A stretch of DNA of 64,000 bases from an uncultured Olsenella sp. (GCA_949291295.1 CASEVE010000002.1:1-64000), one strand, 5' to 3'; positions 16,064-25,706 are shown, counted from the first letter of the stretch. Program-made: numbers and translations. Notes: generated by a model from the sequence alone, not told the origin.

Positions 16064-17407
16064 CTACGAGTTCAAGAGATAGGCCGCAACGGCACCCTCA
16101 CGGCAGGCAACAAAGGCGTCCTCGGCCACCACAACGTTGGAAACGCCAAGGTCTCCAAGAAGGTCCATGGACTTGTCGGAAAGCTCCCACTGCATGCCGT
16201 GCTCGTCCACGCGCGTCCCGGGAGCCACGGCAATGGCCGAGAAGGTCTTGCCCACGGCACCCGCCCCAAGCTCCCACCGAGACTCCCCCGCCTCCGAGAC
16301 GATTCTCATCTCGTAGCCCTCCTCAACGATCCGAGCTGAGGCACACCCCAAGCCAGCAAGAAGCCCCACCACGACGAGGGCGTGATCGGGCCTTCCGCCA
16401 GAGGCGCACGTCACCGTGATCGAAAGCGGGGCCTTGCGCCGGGCGGCTTCGTGGCGCGCGCAGTCAAGCGCCAAGGCGAGGTCCGTCGCGTACTTCTCGG
16501 CGGGAAAGCTCACGCAGGTGCGCGCGGCGCGCCTGGCCCAGGCGACATCCTCGAGCGCAGCGGAGTCGGAGTCCCCGCAAAAGACGTCGGGGGCAATGCC
16601 CGCAGCCCGACACGTTGCCGCGCCACCGTCGGCGCACACGACGTAGTCGGCGTCGTCGGCGAGTGCCGCCACAAAGCCAGGCGAGCTGGGCTCGGGAGAG
16701 CCGTCAATCACAAGCACGCGCAATGGCGCGCCCTGCGCAAGCGACGGCCGCTCGTAGTCGTAAAGCAGCGGAAGCGAGAGCTCGCTAAACCCGTGGCAGA
16801 ACACGTCGGCCCAGGGGCGCACGTCCTCCTCGCGGCGCCCGTCGTGATCGTTGAACAGCGCCACCACAGGAAAGCCCGCGCGACGCGCGGAGCGCACCCC
16901 AAAGGCGGCGTCCTCAAAGACCCAGGTGCTCTCTCGCTCCGCACCCAGCCGACGACACGCCTCGAGGTAGACGTCGGGAAACTCCTTGTCACGCCCGCCA
17001 ACGTCCTCGGTGCTCACGACACCCGTGAAGTAGCCGTCCAGACCGTGAACGCGCAGGGCGTGCCAGAGCTCGCGCTTGGGCGTCGAGGAGGCAACGATCA
17101 TGGGGATGCCGGCCGCCAAGAGCTCGTCGAGAAACGCGCGCGCATGCGGCATGAGTGCCACGTCATGCTCGTAGGCATCCCGCACATGGGCGGTAAGGGT
17201 CTCATAGACCTCGCTGGCGGACTCCCCCATGCCGTACTCGTCATGGAAGAGCTCGCACGCCTCGGCAAGGGCCATGGGCTCCACGACGTCCATGGGCGCG
17301 CCCTCGGAGGCATAGTGGTCGTAGAGCCACTCATACGCATGCGTCCACATGCCCATCGAGTCTACGAGCGTTCCGTCGCAGTCAAAGATCGCCCCAGTTA
17401 TGTTCAT
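16064..17407 (-). CDS. thiN: HAD-family phosphatase fused to thiamine pyrophosphokinase
   Basis: This 447-residue fusion has two parts. Residues 1 to about 215 form a HAD phosphatase/phosphoglucomutase-like domain (FDCDGTLVDSMG, VASSTPKRE, EDAAFGVRSARRAG). About residues 225-447 form a thiamine pyrophosphokinase (VCADGGAATCRAAGIAPDVF, GDSDSA, TDLALALD, GGRPDHAL). The kinase converts thiamine to thiamine diphosphate. The HAD half could dephosphorylate thiamine monophosphate first, but that is inference and its substrate could be unrelated. Both active-site motif sets look intact and the frame is continuous, so it is a genuine fusion. The thiN-rpmB neighbourhood is conserved in Firmicutes. Confidence 0.9.
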   Translation of the reverse strand: MNITGAIFDCDGTLVDSMGMWTHAYEWLYDHYASEGAPMDVVEPMALAEACELFHDEYGMGESASEVYETLTAHVRDAYEHDVALMPHARAFLDELLAAGIPMIVASSTPKRELWHALRVHGLDGYFTGVVSTEDVGGRDKEFPDVYLEACRRLGAERESTWVFEDAAFGVRSARRAGFPVVALFNDHDGRREEDVRPWADVFCHGFSELSLPLLYDYERPSLAQGAPLRVLVIDGSPEPSSPGFVAALADDADYVVCADGGAATCRAAGIAPDVFCGDSDSAALEDVAWARRAARTCVSFPAEKYATDLALALDCARHEAARRKAPLSITVTCASGGRPDHALVVVGLLAGLGCASARIVEEGYEMRIVSEAGESRWELGAGAVGKTFSAIAVAPGTRVDEHGMQWELSDKSMDLLGDLGVSNVVVAEDAFVACREGAVAAYLLNS

Positions 17408-17578
17408 CGTGCCCCCCGTCTCTCACTCTGTCCATTCTGACACAGCCACAGCCCCAGACGTTTGCCACAGGGTCACGAGATGGGGCCTTGAGGTAGATGT
17501 AAAAACGTCGTGCACGTAGGCGCTCGCGTTGGGTAAAGTATCCTGCGGCTGAAAAAGAACGTCATCACGGAGGCAACC

Positions 17579-17812
17579 ATGGCACGCTACGACTATCACT
17601 GCCCGGACTGCGGAGTCACCTTTGAGGTGGAGCACCCCATGAGCGCCCATCCCAAGGTGAGCTGTCCCAGCTGCGGACACGAGGCCGAGCGCGTCTTTGA
17701 CCCCTCCGGCATCGTCTTCAAGGGGTCGGGCTTCTACAACACCGACATGCGCGGCACCGGCTCCGCTCCCAAGTCAGAGAGCTGCGAGAGCTGCAGCGCC
17801 TGCGGCAACTAG
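17579..17812 (+). CDS. FmdB-type zinc ribbon protein
   Basis: This 77-residue protein has the FmdB/CxxC_CxxC_SSSS pattern: MARYDYHCPDCGVTFE, then SCPSCGHEAERVF. Two CxxC pairs form a zinc ribbon, followed by the typical GxGFYNTDMRG segment. Extra C-terminal cysteines (CESCSACGN) may be another metal site or flexible tail. CGGAGG precedes the ATG. The function of the family is not established; regulatory or metal-binding roles have been proposed. Confidence 0.9.
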   Translation: MARYDYHCPDCGVTFEVEHPMSAHPKVSCPSCGHEAERVFDPSGIVFKGSGFYNTDMRGTGSAPKSESCESCSACGN

Positions 17813-17827
17813 GGATCAACACACCGA

Positions 17828-17868
17828 GAAAAACGCGGGGGCGGAAGATGATCTCTTCCGCCCCCGCG
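17828..17868. terminator. Bidirectional terminator between converging genes
   Basis: CGCGGGGGCGGAAGA (17834-17848) pairs perfectly with 17854-17868 across a 5-nt loop. Read on the minus strand it is followed by TTTTT, serving the NlpC/P60 gene. On the plus strand it can stop the FmdB-type gene, though without a U run. Confidence 0.9.
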
Positions 17869-17872
17869 CTCG

Positions 17873-20242
17873 TTACTTGGTGAAGGGCCTCGCGCACCCG
17901 AGAATGGCGCCCGGCGAGTACATGCTCGCCTCCCTCACGTTGCTGGCGTAGGGAGTGGACTCCAGGATTCGTCCGTTGCCCAGATAGATCGCAACGTGCC
18001 CCTGGTAGTAGATGATGTCACCACGCTCGAGCTGTCCCACGGTGATGGGCTGGAACGTCTGGTTGTTGCGCCAGGTGTTGGCGAAGTGGTGGTTCCAGTA
18101 GTACTTGGAGTACGGGTTGTAGTCTCCACCCGCAGCGCCCGTCAGGCTCATTCCACACGCATAGAGTCCCTGCATGACAAGACCCGAGCAGTCGACGGTC
18201 GTTCCGGGCCTGCCGCAGTTGTTGTCGACCCAGGGCGTGCCGGCGCGCTGATAGTCGTAGGCAGCGTTGATGAACGCCTCGATGCACTCGGCGCGCGTCG
18301 CGTCCGCGGAGATGGTGCAGGGGTGGACGTAGCTCCAATAGGAACCCTGCGCGTAGGAGGGCAGGACGACGTTTTGCGAGGAGAGCGAGAGGCCCTTCCA
18401 CATGACCTGATAGCCGGTCTTGGTGCAGATGCCCGTGGAGGTGAAGTTGCGAATCAGGCCATCGATGGTGCGGCGCCCCGTGGCCATGATGCCCGTGGAG
18501 GGATCGAAGTAGTACGTGTTGCCGCCGATGGTGAGCCAGCCAAAGTGGAGGCTGCCGGTACTCTCGAAGTAGTAGCGCTCGTTGGAGATGGTCTGCCAGC
18601 CGGTTGCGGCCGCGCCGGAGGCGGGCTTGAGGTAGTAGCGCTTGCCGCCGTTGTTCCACCAGCCGCAGGCCTTGGGGGTTCCACTCGACTCAAAGTAGTA
18701 GCGATACCCAGAGAGCTTCTGCCAGCCGGTCTTGGCCTTGCCCTTGGAGTCGAAGTAGTAGATCTTGCCGTCAACGTCCACAACTCCCGTGGAGAGACGA
18801 CCCTTGTTGTCAAAGTGATAGCGAGTCTTGTTGATGGTCTTCCACCCGGTGGCGTAGGTTCCGTCACCGTTGCCGTAGAAGCGCGCACCGTCCTTGTCGA
18901 CCCAGCCCTTCTTTGCGGTCGTGGGCGCAACGGGGCCCATGTCCACGCCAAACCACGCAAGCCCCTCGTAGCGCCAGCCGGCAGAGACCATGTTGAGGCG
19001 CTCGGCGGCACTGGAGGTGAAGTGGTGCATGCCGGTGGTGGCATAGGGGTTGTAGAGGCGGAAGAGCGCGGTGCCGTCGCTTTGTGGGGCACCGTACCAG
19101 GCAAGGCTCTCGCCGAGCCAACCAAGCGAGCAGAGCACGTCATACTCGTGCTTGTCGGTGGTATAGAAGTGGTCGCCGCCAACAACGTGCGGGTTGTAGA
19201 GACGATACACCGGGTTGGGGGAAGCCTCGGGAGCAACCCACGCGGTCCCCTCGTACTTCCAGCCGGCCTTCTTGAGCGCGTCGCGCTCGGCCGTTGAGGT
19301 CGAGTAGAGATGCTCTCCGGTGTAGGGGTTGTAGAGACGGTGGAGCTCGACGGTGCCCACCTGCTGGACCTCAGGGTCCTTCTCCTCCTTGGCAGCCTCC
19401 TCGGCCTTCTGGGCAGCCTCGGCGGCCTCAGCCTTCTGGGCGGCGGCATCGGCGGCAGACGAGAAGGACTCATCCATCACCTGGGAGACGCCAGACCCAA
19501 GGCCCTCGGCGCCCTCGCCAAGCGACGCGAGGACGTCCTCGAGGTCAACGGTGGGCTCAATCTCGGCGCCATCGGCATCCTCAGCGTCGTCGCCGGACTC
19601 GACCTCAACGTCCGCATCGGGCTCGCCCTCAACGTCCGCACCAGGCTCGACGTCAGTGTCCTCGTCGGATCCCTCGGCAGGCTCATCCGTCGCGTCTTCG
19701 GAAGGCTCCTCGCCCGGCTCGTCGGTCGACGTCACGTCGGAGGCACTCTCGGGGTCCTTGTCGGAATCGAGCACAACGTCGTCACCAGCAGACTCGTCGG
19801 TCGAATCGTCCGTAGCATCGGGGGAACCCGGGACCTCAGAACCAGGCAACTCCGGGCCGTTGCCCTCGGCGCCCTCCTCGGGAAGCTCCTCGTCGCCAAA
19901 CCCGGAGGCCTCCGCCCCGCCGTCGCCAGCAGTGGCCCCAGAAGGCTGGGTCGAGGAAGTCTCGTCGAGGGTGGAGTCGGCATTACCCTCGAGGGCTGGC
20001 TCACGCGATGACGAACCTTCGCCTGCGGGCGACTCTTCTAAGACCACGGCGCCGGCGGGCTCTGTCAGGGACAACGCCCCGGCAGCAAAGGCATCGTCCT
20101 CAACGTCAGTTGCGACAATCGCAGCGTCGTCTCGGACGAGGTCCCCCGCATCCTGCGCAGTGGCCGCCATGGGACAGAGCGCCAGCGTTCCCACCAGCGC
20201 GGAGGCCACGGCAAACGACGGGAGCATCGTCGTTTTTCTCAT
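17873..20242 (-). CDS. Secreted NlpC/P60 endopeptidase with DUF5648 and wall-binding repeats
   Basis: This 789-residue secreted protein has a signal peptide ending near MAATAQDA and then an acidic, low-complexity D/E/S/T region to about residue 270. Three DUF5648 repeats follow (LYNPYTGEHLY, GGDHFYT, TGMHHFT), then aromatic glucan/choline-binding-type repeats (GWKTI...YYF, GWQKL...YYF, GWWNN...YYL). The C-terminal NlpC/P60 domain has Cys in VDCSGLV (about 685) and His in GHVAIYLG (about 749). NlpC/P60 enzymes cut peptide stems of peptidoglycan, so this is a likely hydrolase of the cell's own wall. AGAGGAGA precedes the ATG. Confidence 0.94.
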   Translation of the reverse strand: MRKTTMLPSFAVASALVGTLALCPMAATAQDAGDLVRDDAAIVATDVEDDAFAAGALSLTEPAGAVVLEESPAGEGSSSREPALEGNADSTLDETSSTQPSGATAGDGGAEASGFGDEELPEEGAEGNGPELPGSEVPGSPDATDDSTDESAGDDVVLDSDKDPESASDVTSTDEPGEEPSEDATDEPAEGSDEDTDVEPGADVEGEPDADVEVESGDDAEDADGAEIEPTVDLEDVLASLGEGAEGLGSGVSQVMDESFSSAADAAAQKAEAAEAAQKAEEAAKEEKDPEVQQVGTVELHRLYNPYTGEHLYSTSTAERDALKKAGWKYEGTAWVAPEASPNPVYRLYNPHVVGGDHFYTTDKHEYDVLCSLGWLGESLAWYGAPQSDGTALFRLYNPYATTGMHHFTSSAAERLNMVSAGWRYEGLAWFGVDMGPVAPTTAKKGWVDKDGARFYGNGDGTYATGWKTINKTRYHFDNKGRLSTGVVDVDGKIYYFDSKGKAKTGWQKLSGYRYYFESSGTPKACGWWNNGGKRYYLKPASGAAATGWQTISNERYYFESTGSLHFGWLTIGGNTYYFDPSTGIMATGRRTIDGLIRNFTSTGICTKTGYQVMWKGLSLSSQNVVLPSYAQGSYWSYVHPCTISADATRAECIEAFINAAYDYQRAGTPWVDNNCGRPGTTVDCSGLVMQGLYACGMSLTGAAGGDYNPYSKYYWNHHFANTWRNNQTFQPITVGQLERGDIIYYQGHVAIYLGNGRILESTPYASNVREASMYSPGAILGCARPFTK

Positions 20243-20302
20243 ACGTCTCCTCTTTCCTAGAGCTCAATCACAAACCCTTGGATTGTAGCACCGCAAACAT
20301 GA

Positions 20303-20329
20303 GAGGGGCCCCGTGTGCCGGGGCCCCTC
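20303..20329 (-). terminator. Strong hairpin downstream of the L,D-transpeptidase gene
   Basis: GAGGGGCCCCG (20303-20313) pairs perfectly with 20319-20329 around a 5-nt loop. The hairpin lies 40 bp past the stop codon. The U tract is weak (ATGTTTG). Confidence 0.65.
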
Positions 20330-20368
20330 GTCAAGCTTTCGTAGACGCACGGCCTTTGCGCCAAGACC

Positions 20369-21913
20369 TTATCGATACGACACGAACTTCGTTCCGTACG
20401 GAATGTTGTCGTAGATCCACTTGGCCTGCTCGATGGGAAGGCGCACGCAGCCATGGGAGAGGTTCTGGCCGAGCCTGCCGTCGAGAATGTCAAACGTGTT
20501 CTGGTAGTACTCCACGGAGTGAATCAGGTAGTCGCCGTAGAACTGCGTGTAGTAGTAGCAGGTATAGGCAGGAAGGGTGAGCACACCGCTAAACGAGTAG
20601 CCCTTGCCCGTGACCGTATACTCGCCAAGCACGGTGGGCGTGGAGGGCTTGCCCGTTGTGCACAGCCAGTAGCTCTGGAGGTTCCAGTTGCCCCTTCCGC
20701 CCGTGAAGATACCGAGGTAGTTGTTGGAGGTGTCAACCATAATGAGCCAGCGGGTTGCGCTGTAGTAGCCCTGGGCCTTGTTGATCATGGTGGTCAACCC
20801 GGCAGTCTTGTTGAGGGAGCCATCATCGTTGAAGAGGTAGATGGTCCCGTCGATCGTGCGCTGCCCCGTCACCATTGCTCCGGACGATTTGTCGAGGTAG
20901 TAGGTCTTGCCGCCCGAATCGAGCCAGCCACCCTTGTACATCTTGCCGGAGCTCGCGAAGTAATATCTCGAGCCCCCAATGTCCATCCATCCCTTGGCGA
21001 AAGACCCGTCAGCATTGAAGAAGTAGGTGGAGCCGTCGATGGTTTTCAGGCCTGTTGCCATGGCACCCGACGTCTTGTCGAGGTAGTACGTCTTGCCTCC
21101 GTCGGTGAACCACCCGCTTCGGTTGAGCTCACCGGTGCTCGGGTTGAAGTAATAGCGGAAACCCGAGAGCTTTGACCAGCCGCCGGCAGGCGTTCCGTCG
21201 GAGCCAAACAGATAGTACCTACCATCTATGAAGGAGAGTCCCGTATCGAGTCGGCCCTTGCCGTCGAAGTGCAGGCGATTCCCCTCGACCGTTGTCCAGC
21301 CAACCGCATGGGTTCCGTCACCGTAGCCGTAGAACCACTCGCCGTCGACCTTGGACCAGCCGGAGAAATCTCCCTCCGGGGCCACGGGACCGAGGTCGAG
21401 CGCGTACCAGGCAACGCCCTCGTGGCGCCAGCCGTGCGAGACGAGGTTCAGGTTCTCCCCCACATCAAGGGTGAAGTTGTGCGTTCCGGTTGAGGCGTAG
21501 GGATTGTACTGGCGCCAGAGCGGGGCACCCTTGGCCGTGTCGGAGTACCAACCCACGCCCTCGTAGGTCCAGCCCTCGCGCGTGAGCGCGTCTCGCTCGG
21601 CCACGCTCGTTGTGTAGTGGTGGTCGCCGCCCTTGGCGTAGCGATTGTAGAGCCGATAGACCGGGTCGCCCTCAGAGGGCGCGGTCCAGCCCACGCCCTC
21701 GTAGTCCCAGCCAATCCGGTCCAGCGAGTCGCGCTCGTGGGCATCCTGGGTGTAGAAGTGCTCGCCGGTGTAGCGGTTGTAGAGGCGGTAGGTGGTGATG
21801 CCGGCTGAGTCACCAGACGCGCCGCCCTCGGCGAGCGCCGACGTTGCCCACGCGGGACAGAGGGCAACCGTACAAGCAAGCAAAGCAGCAAAGAGTCCTT
21901 CTCGAGTCTTCAT
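20369..21913 (-). CDS. L,D-transpeptidase (YkuD) with DUF5648 and wall-binding repeats
   Basis: The product has about 514 residues. The ATG at 21913 is preferred to an in-frame GTG (21922) because AAAGGCGG lies 8 bp before it. A signal peptide is followed immediately by three DUF5648 repeats (TGEHFYT, GGDHHYT, TGTHNFT), then a series of aromatic repeats (GWSKL, GWFTDGGKTYYLD, KGGWLDSGGKTYYLD). The C-terminal YkuD domain carries the catalytic motif NLSHGCVRLP, Cys about residue 489. YkuD enzymes form 3-3 peptidoglycan crosslinks or attach wall proteins. The DUF5648 block is N-terminal here, unlike in the transglutaminase-like protein. Confidence 0.95.
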   Translation of the reverse strand: MKTREGLFAALLACTVALCPAWATSALAEGGASGDSAGITTYRLYNRYTGEHFYTQDAHERDSLDRIGWDYEGVGWTAPSEGDPVYRLYNRYAKGGDHHYTTSVAERDALTREGWTYEGVGWYSDTAKGAPLWRQYNPYASTGTHNFTLDVGENLNLVSHGWRHEGVAWYALDLGPVAPEGDFSGWSKVDGEWFYGYGDGTHAVGWTTVEGNRLHFDGKGRLDTGLSFIDGRYYLFGSDGTPAGGWSKLSGFRYYFNPSTGELNRSGWFTDGGKTYYLDKTSGAMATGLKTIDGSTYFFNADGSFAKGWMDIGGSRYYFASSGKMYKGGWLDSGGKTYYLDKSSGAMVTGQRTIDGTIYLFNDDGSLNKTAGLTTMINKAQGYYSATRWLIMVDTSNNYLGIFTGGRGNWNLQSYWLCTTGKPSTPTVLGEYTVTGKGYSFSGVLTLPAYTCYYYTQFYGDYLIHSVEYYQNTFDILDGRLGQNLSHGCVRLPIEQAKWIYDNIPYGTKFVSYR

Positions 21914-22066
21914 GGGACACACCGCCTTTCAGGCCGATACCATGCCTACGACCTGAAAGTAGCATGACACGAGACAGGGCCTCCCGCGCCGACGCCGACC
22001 GGACGCAGAACGGCGGTGAGCTGCGTCGCAGGCGGCAGTCGTCACGAGAGGCCCCGGAGGTTCAGC

Positions 22067-23938
22067 CTAGGCAAACTGGCTTCGATAGAGCTCGGCGTAG
22101 GCGCCTCCCGCGGCGAGAAGCTCAGCGTGGGTGCCCTGCTCGATGATTGTTCCCTGCTCCATCACGAGGATGAGGTCGGCGTCCACGATCGTGCTCAGAC
22201 GGTGCGCAATGACAAAGCTCGTGCGATTTTCCATGATGGCCTCCATCGCTCGCACGATGGCCTGCTCGGTGCGGGTGTCCACGCTCGAGGTCGCCTCGTC
22301 GAGGATGAGGATGGCCGGATCTGTGAGCATGGCGCGCGCGATGGTGAGGAGCTGCCGCTGCCCCTGTGAGATGTTCTCGGCGTCGCTCATGAGCATCGTG
22401 TCGTAGCCGTGCGGGAGGGTGCGCACGAAGAAGTCCACGTGCGCGGCTCGGGCAGCAGCCTCAACCTCCTCGCGGGTGCAGCCGGGCTTGCCGTAGGCAA
22501 TGTTCTCGGCGATGGTGCCCTCGAAGAGCCACGCGTCCTGCAGCACCATGCCAAACTGGCGACGGAGCTCCGCACGCGTGAGTTCGCGGGTGTCCACACC
22601 ATCGAGCGTGATGCGCCCGCCGTCCACCTCGTAGAAGCGCATCAGCAGGTTGATGAGCGTGGTCTTGCCCGCGCCCGTGGCGCCCACGATGGCAACCTTC
22701 TGCCCGGGATTTGCAACGAGGGAGACGTCTTTCATGAGCGTACGGTCGGGAGCGTAGCCAAAACGGACGTGCTCGAAGGCGACGCGGCCGGAGACGGGCT
22801 CAGGCAGCTCGGCGGGACGCACGGGATCGGGCACGACCTCGTCCTCATCGAGAAGCGCGAAGACCCGCTCCGCGGCGGCAAGAGCTCCCTGCAGCATGTT
22901 CACGGTGAGCGAGAGCTGCGTGAGCGGCTCGGAGGCCTGCATCACGTACTGGAAGAACGCCTGGAACACACCAACTGAGATCTGCCCCATGACGAGCATC
23001 CCGCCGGCGAGAAGCCCAACGCTGACCTGGCACAGGCGCATGAGGAAGCGGATAGCGGGCGTGATGGCGTTGGTGACAAAGTCAGCGGTACCCGAGGTGT
23101 CTGAGAGCTCCTCTGCAGCCGCTCGAATGTCCTCGAGGCTCGCGTCCTCCCGGCAGAAGGCCTTGATGACCGCGCGACCGCTGTATGCCTCCTCGACGCG
23201 TCCCGTGAGCGTGCCGAGCGAGGCCTGACGACGGGCGGCGAGCTTGAGGGTATATCCGGTCACGACCTTGGTCACCAGAGACGCAACAAGGCCAAAGGCA
23301 ACAAAGACGCCCGTGAGCATGAGGTCGTAACCCGCCATGAGGATGATGGCGCCGCCCACCATGCAGACGGCTATCACCAGCTGGAGAAGCCCGCGCTGCA
23401 GTACCTCGGAGAGCTTGTCGAGGTCGTTGGTGGCGCGACTGATGGTGTCACCGGGCTGATGCGCGTCGTAGTAGGAAAGCGGCAGGCGCGCGAGCTTCTC
23501 GGCCATCTTCTCGCGCAGGCGAAGGTTCAGACGCTCCGCAAAGCTGGCCATGACGAGGACCTGCACGGTATAGGCAGCCCAGGCTGCGGTCCAGATGCCA
23601 AAGAAGGTGAGGATCTGAAGGCCGCCGTTGTCAAAGCTCACCACAAAGGGAGTTCCCGTGGCATAGCACTGCTGGATGTTGCCCCAGAGCAGGTCGATGA
23701 GGCCCGCGCTGTAGGCAGTGGCGCCAAGGGAGCCGGCAACGTAGAGCACCGAGCAGACACACGCCACCACGAGGCGCCAGCGCTGGCCCGAGGCGGCCTC
23801 CCAGAGGCGGCGAGCGGTGCCGAGGGCGTCCTCGGGCACCTCGAGCTCCTCCTCGCGGGCCGCTTCGGGGCGGCGGGCGTCATCTGACCTCATGAGCTCT
23901 GCCTCCTGGTCAAGCTCGCGGTTCTTCTCGCTAGGCAT
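22067..23938 (-). CDS. ABC exporter half-transporter, catalytically complete Walker B
   Basis: This fused membrane-ATPase subunit has about 623 residues. The ATG at 23938 is chosen because GGGGAGG lies 6-7 bp upstream; a longer frame starts at 23977 inside the previous gene. Six-helix exporter domain, then GATGAGKTT (Walker A), a divergent signature ISQGQRQLLTIARAM, and ILILDEATSSVD with the catalytic Glu. The partner gene upstream has a canonical signature but Asp in place of that Glu, so the two form an asymmetric heterodimer. The substrate is unknown; drugs, lipids or peptides are typical for MarR-linked pairs. Confidence 0.93.
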   Translation of the reverse strand: MPSEKNRELDQEAELMRSDDARRPEAAREEELEVPEDALGTARRLWEAASGQRWRLVVACVCSVLYVAGSLGATAYSAGLIDLLWGNIQQCYATGTPFVVSFDNGGLQILTFFGIWTAAWAAYTVQVLVMASFAERLNLRLREKMAEKLARLPLSYYDAHQPGDTISRATNDLDKLSEVLQRGLLQLVIAVCMVGGAIILMAGYDLMLTGVFVAFGLVASLVTKVVTGYTLKLAARRQASLGTLTGRVEEAYSGRAVIKAFCREDASLEDIRAAAEELSDTSGTADFVTNAITPAIRFLMRLCQVSVGLLAGGMLVMGQISVGVFQAFFQYVMQASEPLTQLSLTVNMLQGALAAAERVFALLDEDEVVPDPVRPAELPEPVSGRVAFEHVRFGYAPDRTLMKDVSLVANPGQKVAIVGATGAGKTTLINLLMRFYEVDGGRITLDGVDTRELTRAELRRQFGMVLQDAWLFEGTIAENIAYGKPGCTREEVEAAARAAHVDFFVRTLPHGYDTMLMSDAENISQGQRQLLTIARAMLTDPAILILDEATSSVDTRTEQAIVRAMEAIMENRTSFVIAHRLSTIVDADLILVMEQGTIIEQGTHAELLAAGGAYAELYRSQFA

Positions 23939-25706
23939 GGCAATCCTCCCCTCTTGACTGTGAATCGGCGATGGCACGATAGGTGGAGCAGCTCTCCATG
24001 AGCTCGTCGTGGGTTCCCAGGCCCACGACCTCGCCGTCGCGCAGGACGACGATCTGGTCCGCGTCGTGGATGGTGCTCACGCGCTGCGCGATGATGAGCG
24101 TCGCGGCGTTCTTGAGCTCGGGCTCAAGCGCGTGTCGCAGCGCCGCATCGGTCTTGTAGTCAAGCGCGGAGAACGAGTCGTCAAAGATGTAGAGGTCGGC
24201 GTGGCGCACAAGGGCCCGGGCGATGGCGAGGCGCTGGCGCTGGCCACCGGAGAAGTTTGTGCCTCCCTGGGCAACTCTCGTTCCCAGCGCATCGGGTAGC
24301 CCGCGGACAAACCCGCCCTGGGCAACGTCGAGGGCGTGCCAGAGACGCTCGTCGCTCGCGTCCGCACAGCCGTGCCGCAGGTTCTCGGCAATGGTTCCCG
24401 AGAAGAGCCACGCCTTCTGCGGCACGTAGGAGATCTTCGAGCGCAGGTCTCTCTGGGTCATGCGGCGCACGTCGACGCCCTCGAAGGTGAGGCTGCCCCC
24501 CGTGACGTCGTTGAAGCGCAGGAGCATCTTGGCGATGGTCGACTTGCCCGAGCCCGTGTTGCCGATGATCGCCGTCGTCTGTCCTCGACGCAGAGAAAAC
24601 GTGACGTCATGGAGGGTGTCCTCATCGGCATCCGAGAAACGCATGCTCACGTGGTCAAAGCGCGCGACCTCGCCGCCCTTCTCGGCGTCCCCGAGGCAAA
24701 TGGCGGTGGCGCCGTCCACGATCTCGGGACGGACCTCGAGCACCTCCGCGGCACGCGTGAGGCACGCGAGGGCGCGCGGCACCTGGAGGATCGCAAACTG
24801 CGCCATCATCATGAACATCATGATGAGCATCGCATACTCCACGAGGGCGGAGATGGAGCCGATCTGCATGGCATGGGCGCCCACGCGGTCGGCACCCACC
24901 CACATGATCGCCGCCTCGACGACGTTCATGAGGAAAAACGTCATGGAGTCCGTGAGGGCGAAGACCATGTTGACCCTGATCGCGTTGGCAGCGTACTCGT
25001 TGAAGGTCTCTCCGAGGCGGCCCCGCTCGTGGCGCTCCTTGCCAAAGGCTCGGATGACGCGCACGCCCGTGATTGACTCGCGCAGGCGCGTGTTCATGTT
25101 GTCGATGAAGCCCTGAAGACGCGTGAAGATGGGTGCGGACTTTGCGACGGCCGCCACGCAGATGAGCACAACGGCAAGCGTCACCGCAAGGAGGACCCAG
25201 CCCATCACAACATCGGTGGAGAAGGCGAGCCACACCGAGATGACGCACATGATGGGCACCGGGAAGATCATGAGGATGGACATGAGCAGCGTCTGCTGGA
25301 CCACGTTGGCGTCGGAGAGCGTGCGCGTGATCATGGAGCCGGTTCCAAAGGCGTTGAAGTCAGAGCCCGAGAAGGCAAGCGACGCCTCGTAGACGCGCAG
25401 GCGAAGGTCGCGCCCCACCTTTGCGCAGAGCCTGGAGGCAAGGTAGACCGAGGCGATGTAGCCACCCGAACCCAGAAACGCCGCGAGCAGCATGGTGACG
25501 CCATGTGCCATGAGCTGGCTCATGTCGTGCGAGTTCACGGCCACGTTGATCATGGCGGAGAGCTGCGTGGGGATGTAGAGCATGCCCGTCATGTCACAGA
25601 TCGAGCAGGCAAAGATGGCGGCGACAAGACCCTTGTACGGTGAGATCAGACTGAGGAGCAGGCGAGCCGATGCTCGCTTGCTGTAGTCTCGCTCCTTCTT
25701 GCTCAT
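23931..25706 (-). CDS. ABC exporter half-transporter, degenerate Walker B
   Basis: This 591-residue exporter subunit has an N-terminal six-helix region, GNTGSGKST (Walker A), canonical FSGGQRQRLAIARAL, and LYIFDDSFSALD, where Asp replaces the usual catalytic Glu. This matches the degenerate half of heterodimeric exporters of the TM287/288 and LmrCD kind. The ATG overlaps the marR stop by four bases, and the stop overlaps the next ABC gene, so all three are one operon. Confidence 0.93.
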   Translation of the reverse strand: MSKKERDYSKRASARLLLSLISPYKGLVAAIFACSICDMTGMLYIPTQLSAMINVAVNSHDMSQLMAHGVTMLLAAFLGSGGYIASVYLASRLCAKVGRDLRLRVYEASLAFSGSDFNAFGTGSMITRTLSDANVVQQTLLMSILMIFPVPIMCVISVWLAFSTDVVMGWVLLAVTLAVVLICVAAVAKSAPIFTRLQGFIDNMNTRLRESITGVRVIRAFGKERHERGRLGETFNEYAANAIRVNMVFALTDSMTFFLMNVVEAAIMWVGADRVGAHAMQIGSISALVEYAMLIMMFMMMAQFAILQVPRALACLTRAAEVLEVRPEIVDGATAICLGDAEKGGEVARFDHVSMRFSDADEDTLHDVTFSLRRGQTTAIIGNTGSGKSTIAKMLLRFNDVTGGSLTFEGVDVRRMTQRDLRSKISYVPQKAWLFSGTIAENLRHGCADASDERLWHALDVAQGGFVRGLPDALGTRVAQGGTNFSGGQRQRLAIARALVRHADLYIFDDSFSALDYKTDAALRHALEPELKNAATLIIAQRVSTIHDADQIVVLRDGEVVGLGTHDELMESCSTYRAIADSQSRGEDCHA

